A stretch of DNA of 64,000 nt from Simmondsia chinensis (lineage: Eukaryota > Streptophyta > Magnoliopsida > Caryophyllales > Simmondsiaceae): positions 2,501-66,500 of the forward strand of contig JAGTTD010000001.1 in NCBI GenBank assembly GCA_018398585.1. Reading direction: 5' to 3'. Shown piece by piece: positions 19,550 through 31,261 of this stretch. A model generated the notes under the pieces. That model searched no databases and was not told the origin of the DNA. It saw only the letters and a program-made list of their open reading frames with translations. A program made the position numbers and the translations under genes. Position 1 is the first letter of the stretch. The number at the start of each line of letters is the position of its first letter.

Positions 19550-21715
19550 AACATTACCTTAGAAATAAGTCTTTGCACGCTTGTATGTTGCTGTAACTCG
19601 AGAGTGGCCCCCAAGAGCTGTAGAGTGAACATTCTCTAAGATACTTGGGCGCAATGGAGTAGAAGAGCCAATGAAAAGCTTCCCTTTATAACATAGGCCC
19701 CAACTGTATGAAAAACGAGAGAGAGCATTAGTGTCAACAAGCAAAGCACGGAATTTAACTTGCACCTCATCATCTCCTTTATAACTCTCATAATCCAAGA
19801 TGGAACTATAGTGGAAATAGCCATAACATAAGATTGTTCATTCTCATTTCGAGAAAGAGCATTGACAACACTGTTTTCCACACCTTTTCAAACTCTCGTA
19901 TGTTAGCGCAATTAGTTTTGTTATACCTTTTTTTGAAGTTGAGTGGAGATTGTTTGGTCAAGCAAATGCTTCAAACTCTCAATAGTCAGTCTTGATTAAA
20001 AAGTAATTTCCCTCCATTGAATTGCCATCAAAATTGCCAAGTATTCCTCGTCATATATGTAGAGGTCCTTTTGCCAAGTTTTGAGTGCCTTGCTTAAGTA
20101 TGCAATTGGGTGGCCTTGCATAAGAACAACCCTTAATCCTCCATGGTATCGTCTGTCTCTAATACAAAAGCCTTTGAAAAATCAGGTCAACTAAGAATGG
20201 TGAATGGGGCATGGCTAACTTTGAGTTTTTCAAAGGCTTCAATACCAAGAAATGCCATATCCAGTTGGTGGCTTGGCCAAGAAAAAGCATTTTTTCGCAA
20301 GATTTCAGGCAGTGGCGTGGCCAAAATCCCATATCCAGAACTTTCAATATTGGCCAATTAAACAAGAAATCATCTAACTTCTTGAAGATCTTTAGGTCTA
20401 TGCAATAGTGCATAGCTTCAATTTTACTAGGATCAGCTCCCACACCTTTTGTTATAATTTGGTCAAATATTCCACTCTATCAATAGCAGAAAACACATTA
20501 GACATTTTGGTCCGCGGCGGATCCAGGATTTTGGTGTAGGGGGGGCTTGAATAAAAAATAATAGATTACATAATAAAAATTATTAAAAAATTTACAATCG
20601 ATATTTTTTTAATAATTCACGACTAAAAAAAAATAGAAAAACGCATCTAATCAAATAGGAAAGTACTATAAAAATTAAAAAAATTACAGAAAATAATATT
20701 TCTATATTTTAAAGTACTATAAAATAAACATATTATGAACAAAAATTATTATTACCGATATAAACTAAAACAACACTAAACATTGTTAACTCTATTATAA
20801 ACAAGAATAATTGTCAACCAATTTATATACTAATAACAAATATCAAGCAAAGCAACAAAGACCATATTATTCCAAACTCGATAAAGGATTTAAACTACAA
20901 GTAATTATTCTCCAATTAAAAAGAAATTTGATATCTCTTACTAAAATTTATAAAATTAGAATTTTAATTAGAGATACATGAGATGAAAAACCTAAAAGTA
21001 TTGTATATTATTATTAAATGGGACAAAAAATGAACAAAACTTGCATTGAATATGGCTGATGCTTGGTGGTGGGTGCAAGAGGAGGATCTGACTAGCAGCG
21101 GAGCGGAGGCGTCGGTGAACCGGTGGCCAAGCGGCGGGGGTGGCAGGGGCGGCGTGGGGTGGGGGTGGGTTTTGGGGGTCGGGGTTTCGTTCAGTAGGGA
21201 TGTGGGTTTGGGGTGGGGTGGGGGGAAGGTGGGATATTTTATTATATTAAAATTAATTTTGTTTTTAATAAAAAAAAGATAAAAGTATAAAAAAAAAAGA
21301 AAGGGGGATGAGAGCCATGGGATTTGAACCTAGGCTCCCTCAGTTGCTTAAAAGGGGCAAAGCCATCAAGGCAACCTGTTATTTGTGATTCATATATATG
21401 CCTACTAATATTTATTTTAAAATTCAGGGGGGGCTTGTGGATCCGCCACTGATTTTGGTATAAAGTTGGTGCAAGCGCAAAATGGAAAGGATAGTGTGCA
21501 AGTGTTCTGAGTGAAATTCCCATGTTTGATTGTAAACTGGGACATCATCAAAGAAAGCTAAGGTAAATTTCCTTAAATACACCCTTTAACACATCATTCA
21601 TTAATGCTTGCCTTCGTGGGTTGGTAGTGCATTAGGTTCAGCAACTACATCATCAAACTCGTGCAATAAAGATTGCGAAATCATGAGGATAAGAGACTAA
21701 ACCAGGTTGGAAGGG
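19550..21715 (-). pseudogene. gypsy RT-RNase H-integrase pseudogene
   Basis: Readable blocks in order are an RT entry segment (EFDDVVAEPNALPTHEGKH) near 21,600-21,690; AFFDDVPVYNQTWEFHSEHL (the YxDD-type block as FFDD) near 21,480-21,560; and, beyond the hAT insertion, the remnant around 20,340-20,500. RNase H (GLRVVLMQGHPIAYLSKAL, IYDEEYLAILMAIQW) lies near 19,990-20,135. A DALSR-like VVNALSRNENEQ follows near 19,870. The integrase zinc-binding start, GGHSRVTATYKRAKTYF, is at 19,559-19,610. Many stops make it non-functional. Confidence 0.82.
20512..21451. mobile_element. Non-autonomous hAT-type DNA transposon, 940 bp
   Basis: It is flanked by a perfect 8-bp duplication, attttggt (20504-20511 and 21452-21459), the length used by the hAT superfamily. 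The terminal inverted repeats read ccgcggcggatcca on the left and cagtggcggatcca on the right (reverse complement). The interior is AT-rich with a G-rich block at 21,080-21,235 and has no transposase. It sits inside the gypsy RT region. Confidence 0.88.
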
Positions 21716-21719
21716 GGTT

Positions 21720-22000
21720 TTTAAGAAGCAAAGAAGAGGTTTACTAATTGTAGAAGGCTTGATATTTTATTAGATCCCTATACAGTAATTTATATGACTA
21801 GATTAGAATATATCTTTTAAGCCAATAAGATATTTAGTTAATAGGATAATATCGTTCTTTTTATCTTCGAATAGTAGTTTCTTTGTTAATTTCTTATTTA
21901 TCTATTTGGTTATCCAATAAGGTTTAGCTTTTTCTATAAATATAACTTTGTAATTTATTTGTTCTGAATTTTGGAAAGAATAAAATTGAGTTGTGTTTTT
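21720..22000 (+). mobile_element. LTR-like block inside the gypsy remnant
   Basis: About 280 bp of AT-rich sequence does not fit the gypsy reading frame. It contains a TATA-like CTATAAATATAA and an AATAAAA string in promoter-to-polyA order. Ends and target duplication could not be fixed. Confidence 0.3.
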
Positions 22001-22109
22001 GAGTAGCAAGTTATGCCACATCAAGCTTCCTCTGTGCTTTTTGTCTGTCCAAGCCAGCAGCAAGTACCTTTCCCCAAGGATTTCTTGATTTTGTCTGCTA
22101 CAATCCACT

Positions 22110-22501
22110 TCAGAGATGGATCTCCCGATATACCCTGCAAAGCAATTTTGCTATCATCCGTGTGTATGGTTTAGTTTAAGATTACAAAGTCCAATTTGTG
22201 GATCTTCATCCAATTACACTTTACAACCTTCAAAATTTAGGACTCAGATTTTATTTGAAATTACGGTCTTTCATATTTCAAGCAAAGCCTAAGCGACGTC
22301 TTTGAGTGACTTGCTTCCACTATCTATGAGGACCAAAATCTCTTTCTTTTTCCTCATGTGACCCTTAATCCTAATAGTTCTAAGGTCTTTTCCATCATCC
22401 TCAACCCAATTATCCTCATCAGGTTCCTCCTCTGCAACATCACTAGAACCAAGGCCTAGTACTTTACCTCTTATGGTGTTTAATTGCTTCCCTTGAAACA
22501 C
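22110..22501 (-). pseudogene. gypsy protease region pseudogene
   Basis: A linker rich in acidic residues leads to IRIKGHMRKKKEILVLIDSG, where LIDSG is the aspartic protease active-site motif. A degraded stretch follows and ends with an SKIALQGISGDPSLKWI-like segment, which in this lineage lies between protease and RT. Confidence 0.7.
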
Positions 22502-22899
22502 ATATCCAGGATAATATCTATCATCAACAACAGAAAACCTATTGCCTCAAAGAGTTCTACAGGGGTGCAACACATGGGCTTAGAGGTCACCTATGCTATC
22601 ATTACACCTAAAACATAATGGAGGTGACTTCCTAGTGTCATTAGACCTTGTGCTACGCAAAGAAGAGACAACACCAGACACAAATGGTGTAGTTTTCTGG
22701 CTACCTCACTCTGTGTTTGCTGCTGTGTGCTTGCAGAAATATTCTTGGGTGGATTTTGGTACTTCCTTAAAGTTTGACCAACACCAGTACTATAGGATTG
22801 AGTCTTAATTGAGGTTAGTGGAAGTGTTATTAGATGTTTTGGCTTCTTGGGGATGCACAGGTTCATAAAGATGGGCTTTTTCTCAAATGCATCTTCCAA

Positions 22900-23410
22900 C
22901 ATGTTATGTCAGGCCTGAAACCACTCAAATAACTTGAAATATAATAAGATTCTTGAGTTGGAGATTAGGCTTAATCATATAAGCCTTCAGTTCCTTGAAT
23001 TTTGTCTTGTATTCTAGCAATGAGTCGTCTTGTTGAATTTTGTTCATCTTGAATAATATCATGAAACTTCTTTTCCGCCAAAATGCTTGTAAAGAGTGTC
23101 AACAAAATGGTTTCATTGAACATTATTTCTACCAAGAAGATAACTCTCAAACCAAGAACCAACCTCACCCTCAAGGTAAATATCCAAAGTCTGCCATCTT
23201 TCTTCATTCGATATTTCGAAGAATATGAAATATATATCACATATTCGAGCCCAACCTCTAGGATTGCTAGAGTCAAAAGTGCGAAAATCATACTTTCGAT
23301 TAGGTTTCTTGTTCCATAATGAAATTGGCATTAATGTTACACAAGATTGGAGGAGCTCTAGAGGGTTGCTTAATCCTAATTACCTCGGTTTCCTATTGGC
23401 TAGCAAGGAT
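22900..23410 (-). pseudogene. gypsy gag pseudogene
   Basis: The Retrotrans_gag signature is readable: FRTFDSSNPRGWARICDIYF, FFEISNEERWQTLDIYLEG and EVGSWFESYLLGRNNVQ. This matches the usual order of a glycine-tryptophan block, an IP/ISNEE block and a W-F-S-Y block. Stops and frameshifts interrupt it. Confidence 0.8.
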
Positions 23411-23452
23411 GTTATATGAAGCCGTTATTGTTGCCTTCTAGGTTCGTAAAAA

Positions 23453-23465
23453 GCCCTGGTACCAA
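23453..23465 (-). other. Primer binding site of the gypsy element
   Basis: The minus strand reads TTGGTACCAGGGC, close to the initiator tRNA-Met site TTGGTATCAGAGC. It lies 2 bp from an LTR-like end (plus-strand TGTTATGACCC, i.e. ...GGGTCATAACA on the element strand). Confidence 0.65.
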
Positions 23466-23467
23466 CC

Positions 23468-24560
23468 TGTTATGACCCAATAAACTATAAAAAACGAAGG
23501 AAAATGGAGAGAGAATGAAAGAATTCAGAAAGAGAGTAGGGGGAGAACAAAAATTCGGAGGGGGAGGAAGGATATATTGAGGAAGAAGAGAGTATTGAGA
23601 GATTGAGAAAATAATTATGTTGTTTGGTTCACGTGCTGGAATTCCACTGGCCAAAATTTGACCCAAATCTCGAAACCACCCAACTTGAATGACTTGAACT
23701 GGAAATAACCGAAATCACCTTAGCTCAAAAGCCCGAAGTGATCCAACTCGATTGACGTAAAACTCGAGATGACTCGAATCTAAAAAATGAAACTACTCGA
23801 CTTGAATGTGATGTAAACAAGATGAATCGAAGTGAAAAGGATCCCATCAAATTGATCCAAAACTTAGTACAACCCAAACCCAAAATGACTCGAACCATAT
23901 CAAAATCACTCTAAAATGACTCGAAATTTGAAATGATACTACTCGTTTGTCCCAACATTAACATGAATCAAGCTTGAAATGACCTAAATTAACCAACCCG
24001 ATTTATTCTAGCCAGAATTCTAAAAAAACCTAACCCGATTAACTGAAAATCCAAGATAACATGAACGCTAATGACCTACGTGATACTTCACCCGATTTTA
24101 CTCGAGCCTCGAATAACTCAAACTCAAAAAGTAAATCGCTTCGACCATAGTAACTCGAATGCAATGTGAAATGCTTCGACCAAAATCTGACTGTTGATTT
24201 AAAGCGAAATTGTCCAGCCTGATTGATCGAAAACCCTTGATGGTTTTAATCATTATGTAATTATAATTCTGACATCCAATTCCATTGATAAACCAAACAA
24301 TGGAATTTCAATTCAATCAGAATTGTAATTCCACTAGAATTGGAATTGGAATTGGAATTGCAATTCCGCAGTCCAATTCCAATTTCATGTGCGAAACAGA
24401 GCGTGAGGGAAGAAAATGATCACAAAGAGCAGCGAAAACGACAGAAAGAAACAGGAGTTCTTAACAACTAGTAGCCGTTTACTAACTGATTTTGGCACCA
24501 ACTGCAACATTTAAGAATTTGTTAACCAATTTAAGTGGAAAATCCTAATTTTCACATATT
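23468..24560 (-). mobile_element. 5' LTR remnant of the gypsy element, split by a repeat
   Basis: Purine-rich leader-like DNA lies to the right of the primer binding site (23468-23600). An inverted-repeat element at about 23600-24407 then interrupts it. Sequence of similar base composition resumes after it. The outer LTR end is not defined. Confidence 0.4.
23600..24407. mobile_element. Inverted-repeat element, copy 1
   Basis: The ends contain AATTCC/GGAATT runs in opposite orientation, and the right end reads 'cgaaacagagcgtgag'. The interior is a run of short motifs such as gacttgaa, gaccgaaa and tgacccaa. The whole interior is collinear with 47,560-48,480 in the coiled-coil gene. No ORF is present. 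It is a MITE-like non-coding element of unknown superfamily. Confidence 0.6.
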
Positions 24561-27500
24561 TCATTCAATCTAAATGTGATTCAAACTAAATTTTGAAGTA
24601 TTTCTAGCAAAAAGCACAAAATGAAGGGCTCAAAGGGTCCATCGTTATCATGAGCACCTGCATCCGCACAATTAGCCAGGAGACCTAAGCTTAATACAAC
24701 ACCAAAGGCAAGGACAATGGCTATCCACTCTCTAGTGACCCTATGCGAACGCAACGCAAGGGCATGAAAGTGTGGCTGCCTCATTTTGTCATACAATAGA
24801 CAATAATCCTACTTCCTATTAGAAGTGAAGCCTCAGCTGGAAATTAACTCAAAAAGAAAGAAGAGAGCGAAAGGAGAAGAGACCTTCGTCACAAAAAGGC
24901 TTTGAAGCAGTCAATCAGGCAGCAAAGACCTAGACCTCTTGCCTTTGCCCCTTGCTAAGACCGACTTCTTTTAAAATCTTTTTTGGTTTAAGGGCTGCTC
25001 GCTAGGCACCAAATTGATGGATCTACTTCTTAGCAGTTCTCTAGTTTGTCATGAGCTTAATGTGGTGTATTTTGCACCCTTTCGCAAATCTCAATGGTTA
25101 GAGGACATATTGATGCCTTCACCAGCTACACGTAGAGAAGATGACAGTGGTATTATGCCCGTCCTCCGAGATGTTGATAGGATGGACTATGATTTTTGCA
25201 TGAATCTTGATATGACACAAGGGATGTGCTCAAACTAATACGATTCCTTTTGTCGCGACCTTGCAGTGGAGCGTCATTTATACAGATTTTACATTTCAGA
25301 CTTGAGTGACGAATTAAGGTGCTCCATACCAACGCTTGTCTTGACAAGTCTAACAACCGGAACGTAAATCTCCTTTTCTCTTTTGTTTTGTTCTTTAATC
25401 AGTTGACCTGCTCAAGTGACGATTACTTTCTAAATCTTTCTTGCTTGCTCTGTGATCTTCATCCAGCGAGCTCCATATCAATATTCTACACATAGGCTCT
25501 CGCTGAGACTGAGATGGAATAACTTTTCTGCCTCTAGGATGCCTTCGTATTAAATTGTTGGATTTTTTAAATTGGATGGCTTGACTTACTAACTTGCATA
25601 GTGGCATTACCTCGATCTTGTAATGTGAATCCTCACTCAGTGAGATATGCTATGAAGTTGTTAGTTTGGGCCTGTTAGACTTATGTTTTTTGTTCTATGC
25701 ATTTTGGTAAATTTGAAATCACATAAAGAGTTCACTTCGGCTTGTGAGTCTTTCCAATTCAAATATGGCTAATAAATTGTTGGCTTGGTAGTAAGACCCT
25801 GACTCCTTCAGGTCTTAAGTGCGACGTTCCCCAACACCACTTTACTTTTTGTTGTCCCTCTCTAAGGAGCCTAATAATCTCCTTATTAATGTTAAATAAA
25901 TAAATAGTTAGTTGTACATATTGTAACTTTATAGATGGTTTGTTTTCCATGCCTAATCCCCTGTATCTTGTTTTAGTCGACAAATCTAAAAAAACCTATA
26001 ATATTCTTATCATGTCAATCTCTAATAAGAGTTAGCTAAAATACTATGGTTACATATCATTGAGGTTCATATAAATATTGTAACTAATTACCCTATTACC
26101 TACCCATTATATGTCAAAGCTCAGACATTAAACAACAATGATTAATCCAACAAATAAAAATGCTAATAAAGAAATTGGAAGTTCAGTGAAAAGCCATATT
26201 ATTAATCTACCCTACTTACACATAAAATCAACTTCAACTTGGAAAGTAAAAGGAAAACCATCTGCTTGAGTAGCTACAGAATTCATAAGTTATAATTTTG
26301 TTTTGAGTCTAAAATTTGGGGGTAAGCATTTGGGACATTCTTAAATCCTGGGAGAATGGCAGTCCCCACCAGGTGATGCTTGCCTAGTCGCTGCAAGCTG
26401 CGTCAAATTCTACATTGTGGCATATTCTCTAAGTTTTACTATATGTCAATACACTTGATTCATGATTAAATATGTTTGGAAATTTCCAAACAAGTGAGCA
26501 ACACTGTCACCCTTTCCCCCCCTTCAGGGAGATTTAAACACGTTAATAGAATACATTACCTAGGTTAGAACAATGTCCACGCACAAAAAGAACCTTTGAA
26601 ACATCATCATTTCCCTTATATCTTCAAAATAATAAGTGCAGTAATCCTCAACATTTGTAAATTCGTAAAGCCATTTATATAAAATCCTGGAATGCGATCC
26701 CCTTAAAAGTATCTCAATCTTATGTATTCCCAAATCTACATGTTTATGTTTGATTCTTTCCCTAAATATTATATGTTCCTATTTTTCGGGCACAAATGTA
26801 TGGATAGAGTAACGATTTGAAACTAGGCTGTTGCATGAATTGATTAGCTTTGTCGTTGCAAAGAAACTAAAAGGAAATGAAAGCATAGCACCTAGAAACA
26901 TCAGCTACCTTATGGATTTCGAACTGCCAGAGCCAAACCGCCGATGTTCACCGACAGGAGAGGAGTCATGGTTGAAAAGGGAGAAGACCAAATGTGAGTA
27001 CAGAACACAATGGCAGTGTTCAAAAAAAAAAAAATAAAAAAATAGTGAAAGGGTTTGGCGGTGCAGGTGAGACTAAAAGAGTTCAAATATGTTTAACACA
27101 ACGGCTTTGACGCTGCAGGTGGACATTGGTAATTAATGGCGTTGTACTCAAGGATGACACTGACCAAAATGACCATTGGATAAGCAAGCGTAGGCTTTTT
27201 TATTTTTTAAGTGATGTAAATTTCTGCAGCTTTAGTATTTTTGATTTGATGTCAATGTCTATATTTAAACATAAATAAGAAAGGCAACAGAGGTTTGAAA
27301 AACACTTTTTTAAATTATGTACTTGTTTGAACTTGGTTTTTTTTTTTTTTGAACAATTTTTATTTTAAAATACTAATAAAGTACATAAATTTATTTGAAC
27401 ATGGTAATTTTTTTTAGATTTGTTAAACATAAATAAGGAGCGAAGAGATATTGACCGTAAATTATTATTTTTTTAATATTTAATAAATTCTGACCCTTCG

Positions 27501-27680
27501 TTGTAATGAATGGTCAAGATTCGTTGAACATTAAAAAAAAAATAATTTATTGCCAAATTTGTTCAGTATTTTTGGAAAAAAATTTCCTGCTTTATCATCC
27601 CTTTTTTTCTGCCCCGTAAAGGAATATGGGTCGTAAATTATTTTTTTAATGTTTAACAAATTTTGGCCGTTCATTATAAT
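24561..27680. other. Intergenic DNA, nothing firmly recognised
   Basis: Several short open frames exist (for example 24581-24796 minus and 25014-25238 plus). None shows a domain, a splice pattern or family resemblance that I can support. Confidence 0.4.
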
Positions 27681-27689
27681 GGAAAGTAG

Positions 27690-29465
27690 GGATTCGCTCT
27701 TTCACGCTCTCACCTTCTCATTAAATTTCAATTTTTTTCTTTCTTCTCCTTTTACATCCCAATTTTTTTAACTCTCTCGTCTCTTTTTAACATTTCACCA
27801 ATTTTTTCTTTATCTTCCTCTTTTTATGTTTACACTTCAACTTTTTTACTCTCTTCTCTTTTTTTTAAACTTTCACTAATTTTTTTTCTCTCCTTCTGTT
27901 TTTATGTTTATGCCCCAATTTTTTTTACTCTCTCTCCTCTTTTTTTTTTTAATATTTCACTAATTTTTTTTCCTTCCTTTTATATTTACATCCCAAATTG
28001 TTTTCACTTTCTTTTCCTTTTTTTCAACCTCTAACTAATTTTTTTTCCTTGCCTTCCTTTTTAATGTTTATACTCTAATTTTTTCACTCTTTTTTATTTC
28101 CTTTTCAACTTCATACTAGTTTTTTTTTTTCTCTGATCACATTTCTATGTTTATACTTTATTTTTTTTTTTTTTAACTCTTTTTCCTTCCCTTGTTAACC
28201 TTTTATCAATTATTTTCCCTGTCATTACCTAGATGTGTTTGCATCCAAATTTTATTTTTTTAACTTTTTCTTCTGCCCTTTTTAATATTTCATCAATTTT
28301 TTTCTTCTTTTCTTATCTTTTTCACATTTACACCCTAGTTTTTTTTGGTCTTCTCCGTTTTTAACCTTTTACTTTTTTTTTTACTCTATTTTCTCTCCTT
28401 TTTAACCTGTCACTATTGCTCTCTCTCTCTCTATCCTCCCCTTTGTGGCTATCATATTATTTGCATAGATAACTCAAATTTATTTCTCCTCGCATTTAGA
28501 ATAATTTGCTAATGTTCGAAAGATGTAAGTAAATGACAAATTAGAATTTAAAATATAATACATAGCATTTATAGAATTTATAATTCTTATAAATAATAAA
28601 AAGGCTAATGTAACAGATGTCTTATGACATAATAAAGACTAAAATAATATATGGTTCTAGAAAACAATAATTGATGCAGTAAATCCACGTCTTCATAAGA
28701 CTCGTATTTGCGGAGAGGAGATAAAAGAGGTAAAAAAAAAAAATAGGGGTGCAAATGTAGAAAGGGGAGGATGGAGGGAAAAAAATTGGTGAAATATTAA
28801 AAATGAGAGGAGAGGAAAAAAAATATTAGTAAAAGGTTAAAAAAGAGAGGATATAGAGTAAACAAATATAAGTGTAAATGTAGAAAGATGAGAAGATAAA
28901 AAAAAATGTTGGTGAAAGACTAAAAGGAGGAGAAGAAAGAGTAAAAAAAAAAAATTGGGGGTAAATGCAACAAGGGGACGGTAGAGAAAAGTTTTGGTGA
29001 AATGTTAAAAATGGGAGGATAAGGAGTAAAAAAATTTGGGGGTGTAAATGTAGAAAGGGGATGAAAGAGAAAAAAATTAGTGCAAAGTTAAAAGGAGAGG
29101 AGATGGAGTAAAAAATTGGAGCGTAAACATAGAGAGGGGAGGTGATAAAAAAAATTGGTAAAAGATTAAAAAAAGAAAAGAAAGGGAAAAAAATTTGGGG
29201 TGTAATATAAATGGAGATGAGAGAAAAAAAAAAAGGTAAAATGTTAAAAAAAAGGGGAAAGTAAAAAAATTGGGATATAAACGTAGAAAAATGATGAGAG
29301 ATAAAAAAATTGGTAAATAGTTAAAAAAGAGAAGAGAGAGTAAAAAAGTTGGAGGATAAACGTAGAAAGAAAAGAAGAAAGAAAAAATTGGTGAAATATT
29401 AAAAAAAATAGTAGAGTTAAAAAAATTGAGATATCAAAGGAGGAGAGAGAAAAAAATTGAAGTTT
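27690..29465. repeat. Large pyrimidine/purine inverted repeat
   Basis: The left arm (27690-28425) is a degenerate pyrimidine-rich tandem array (TTTTTTACTCTCTTCTCC..., TTCACCAATTTTTT, ATGTTTACACCCCAA; unit about 70-80 bp). The right arm (28725-29465) holds the same motifs in reverse complement (TTGGTGAAATGTTAAAA, TTGGGGTGTAAATGTAGAAAG). About 300 bp of unique AT-rich DNA separates the arms. A folded strand could form an imperfect hairpin of some 700 bp per arm. Confidence 0.85.
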
Positions 29466-29561
29466 AATTAGAATAATTGATCCATCTTATTTGAGATCTA
29501 ACGGTATACATTTAATTTTCTCATATTCTCACGAAACTTTCATTCTTATTTCAGCCGCTCT

Positions 29562-29565
<4 letters not shown>

Positions 29566-29589
<24 letters not shown>
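29566..29589. repeat. (TA)n microsatellite
   Basis: Twelve TA units lie just right of the purine arm. Confidence 0.9.
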
Positions 29590-29592
<3 letters not shown>

Positions 29593-29736
29593 TGAAATTA
29601 TATGTTAATATTAGTTGTTTTCAACAGTAACCCATTGAGTTTTAGCATGCTTACTTTTTTGTCACAGCCAAGTCTTGACAAAGGGTATAGCAATAAATGT
29701 TTAAACCCTAAACTCTTGACCCTAATCATGAACTCT

Positions 29737-30259
29737 TTTTTATTTTGGCAAGTCAACGAAATAGATAGATGAACCAAAAAATACAAACTACAAGAGGCTA
29801 TATACTCCAAGACATGGCCGAAGCATACAAAGAGAAACAAGAGTCAAGGACAATGTCCACACAAACAACAAGTATAATAACAAAAGCTACAAAATACAAA
29901 GGAAAGGCTAAACCCAAAGGCCTCATTATCTAAGCAAATAGGCATGACATTGAGCTCTCTGGGACGAAGGAGCAGCCAGCATACGGCTCCTGAGAATATA
30001 TACGGTAGTGGAAAGGTAGAGTCGGGCTCGGTCCCTAAGGTGTTGAGTCGTCTAAGGAATGAGATCACACCGTGGAAGGATAGACTAGGCAATAGATGTG
30101 CCAAAATAATGCGGCCAGAAAAGGAGCAATCAAAGAAAATGTGCTTAAGAGTCTCACAAGCAACACCACAGAGAATACAAACACTCTGAACATCCTATGT
30201 TCTATGTCTTAGAAGTTTGTCTCGAGTTTATAAATGCTCACTGGAAGCAAGCTGTAGAA
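29737..30259 (-). mobile_element. LINE-F: 3' fragment with ORF2 C-terminus
   Basis: This stretch is collinear with LINE-D from its 3' UTR ('acaagaggc', 'ccaagacatggcc') into the zf-RVT region up to 30259, and all frames are broken. At its 3' end a weak A-run (CTTTTTT on the plus strand) is preceded, 30 bp out, by a TTTAAACCCTAAAC motif and then GACCCTAATC. Confidence 0.75.
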
Positions 30260-30675
30260 GAATCTGAGACGCAAGGAGGAGCGCGAGGCCGCACTATTTC
30301 TGGGTCTTCTAGGCCCACTATTTCTGGGTTTGGTGAGGAGGAGGTTGGGTGTGTGGATAGGCCCGTTATTGCTAGGCTGGATTCGGGTAGGCCTTGGCAA
30401 TCAGTTGGGCTGGCTATTGGGTTGGAGAGAGTTACTGCAGGTGGGTTTTTGAGTGGGCCTTCGGATGGTGGTTTTGGGCCTGTGGGTATTATTGGGTCAG
30501 AGGGAGCTGCTAGGCTATGCGATGAGATTGTTCTCCGGGTGCTGCTTCGTTTGGGCTGAGGCAGTCATTTGGTGCTACTGGGCTTTCGCTTGCTGGATCG
30601 TTGGATGATACTAGGCCCATTCTTGCTGCTGGACCCTTTTTTAAGGATGGTGCTGTTGGCCTCTCTTTTGGGTCC
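30260..30675 (+). pseudogene. LINE ORF1 linker-like fragment
   Basis: The open frame is rich in Gly, Pro, Val and Ile (SRPTISGFGEEEVG, RPWQSVGLAIGLERV, GGFLSGPSDGGFGPVG). It resembles the low-complexity linker of the ORF1 proteins at 3.7-5.5 kb, but lies in the opposite orientation to LINE-F. It ends at a CCTAAACCCTAAA motif. Confidence 0.4.
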
Positions 30676-30745
30676 TAAACCCTAAATCCACTGAAACCCT
30701 AAAATCCTACTACCGTAAAACTTTAAATCCCTAGAACTTAAAAAC
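30676..30745. repeat. Degenerate telomeric-type repeats
   Basis: CCTAAACCCTAAATCC, GAAACCCTAAAATCC and looser units are in the same orientation as the 6-13 kb tracts and again abut a LINE fragment. Confidence 0.65.
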
Positions 30746-30861
30746 CTTAGTGGCAGAATCGCAGCACTCCCCAACAAGAATAACATGTAAAATAAAGTAA
30801 TGGATTATCATAATACATCACATCATTTTAATATCTCAACTTGATATTTTAAAATAATCGC

Positions 30862-31135
30862 GGTGGTGGTGGGTGGCGGCAGCAGCGGGAGGCGGTGGTA
30901 ACTGTTGGGATTTGAGATGGAATGGAGGAAGAGAGATGGGTGGCGGTGGCGATGGCGGTGGCGGTGACAGTGGCTGTGGTATTGGGTGGCGGTGGTGGTG
31001 ATCGTAAGGATTTTAGATGGGATGGAGAGAGAGATGGGTGGCGGTGGCGAGGTGGTAGAAAGGAGTGGCGATGGTGGTGGTGGGTGGTGGTAGTGGTGAT
31101 TGTTGGGCGGTGGTGGTGGTGGGGGTGGCTAGGGA
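30862..31135. repeat. GGT/GGC-rich minisatellite
   Basis: Two copies of a block of about 105 bp (starting GGATTTGAGATGG and GGATTTTAGATGG) are embedded in (GGTGGC)n-like DNA. The open frame across it is low-complexity and not supported as a gene. Confidence 0.8.
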
Positions 31136-31261
31136 GCTAACCCCATCTTTATGGGGGAAAGGGATGTGTAATTCCATTGGACTTTCTGCAATTTGTGAAA
31201 ATAAATATGTTGTTCTATAGAAAATAAATACACGCGTCCGATGCTCAAATAATATAGTTCT

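Larger units (their letters stand above)
19480..23467 (-). mobile_element. Decayed Ty3/gypsy LTR retrotransposon, internal region
   Basis: From right to left the minus strand shows a primer binding site (23453-23465), gag, protease, reverse transcriptase, RNase H and the start of integrase. This order is normal for Ty3/gypsy. The frame is broken many times. A hAT-type element (20512-21451) splits the reverse transcriptase, and an LTR-like 0.3-kb block (about 21720-22000) lies between protease and RT. The 3' LTR was not recognised. Confidence 0.85.

Noticed and set aside
21310..21360. tRNA-like B-box (ggatttgaacct) inside the hAT element
   Set aside because: No A-box at proper spacing and no cloverleaf; chance match.
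24581..24796. 71-codon minus-strand frame with a hydrophobic segment
   Set aside because: It could be a small membrane protein, but no family match, leader or splice context supports it.
25014..25238. 74-codon plus-strand frame
   Set aside because: Protein-like in places but isolated, with no recognised domain or neighbouring exons.
30922..31140. Valine/glycine/tryptophan-rich open frame
   Set aside because: Translation of a GGT minisatellite.
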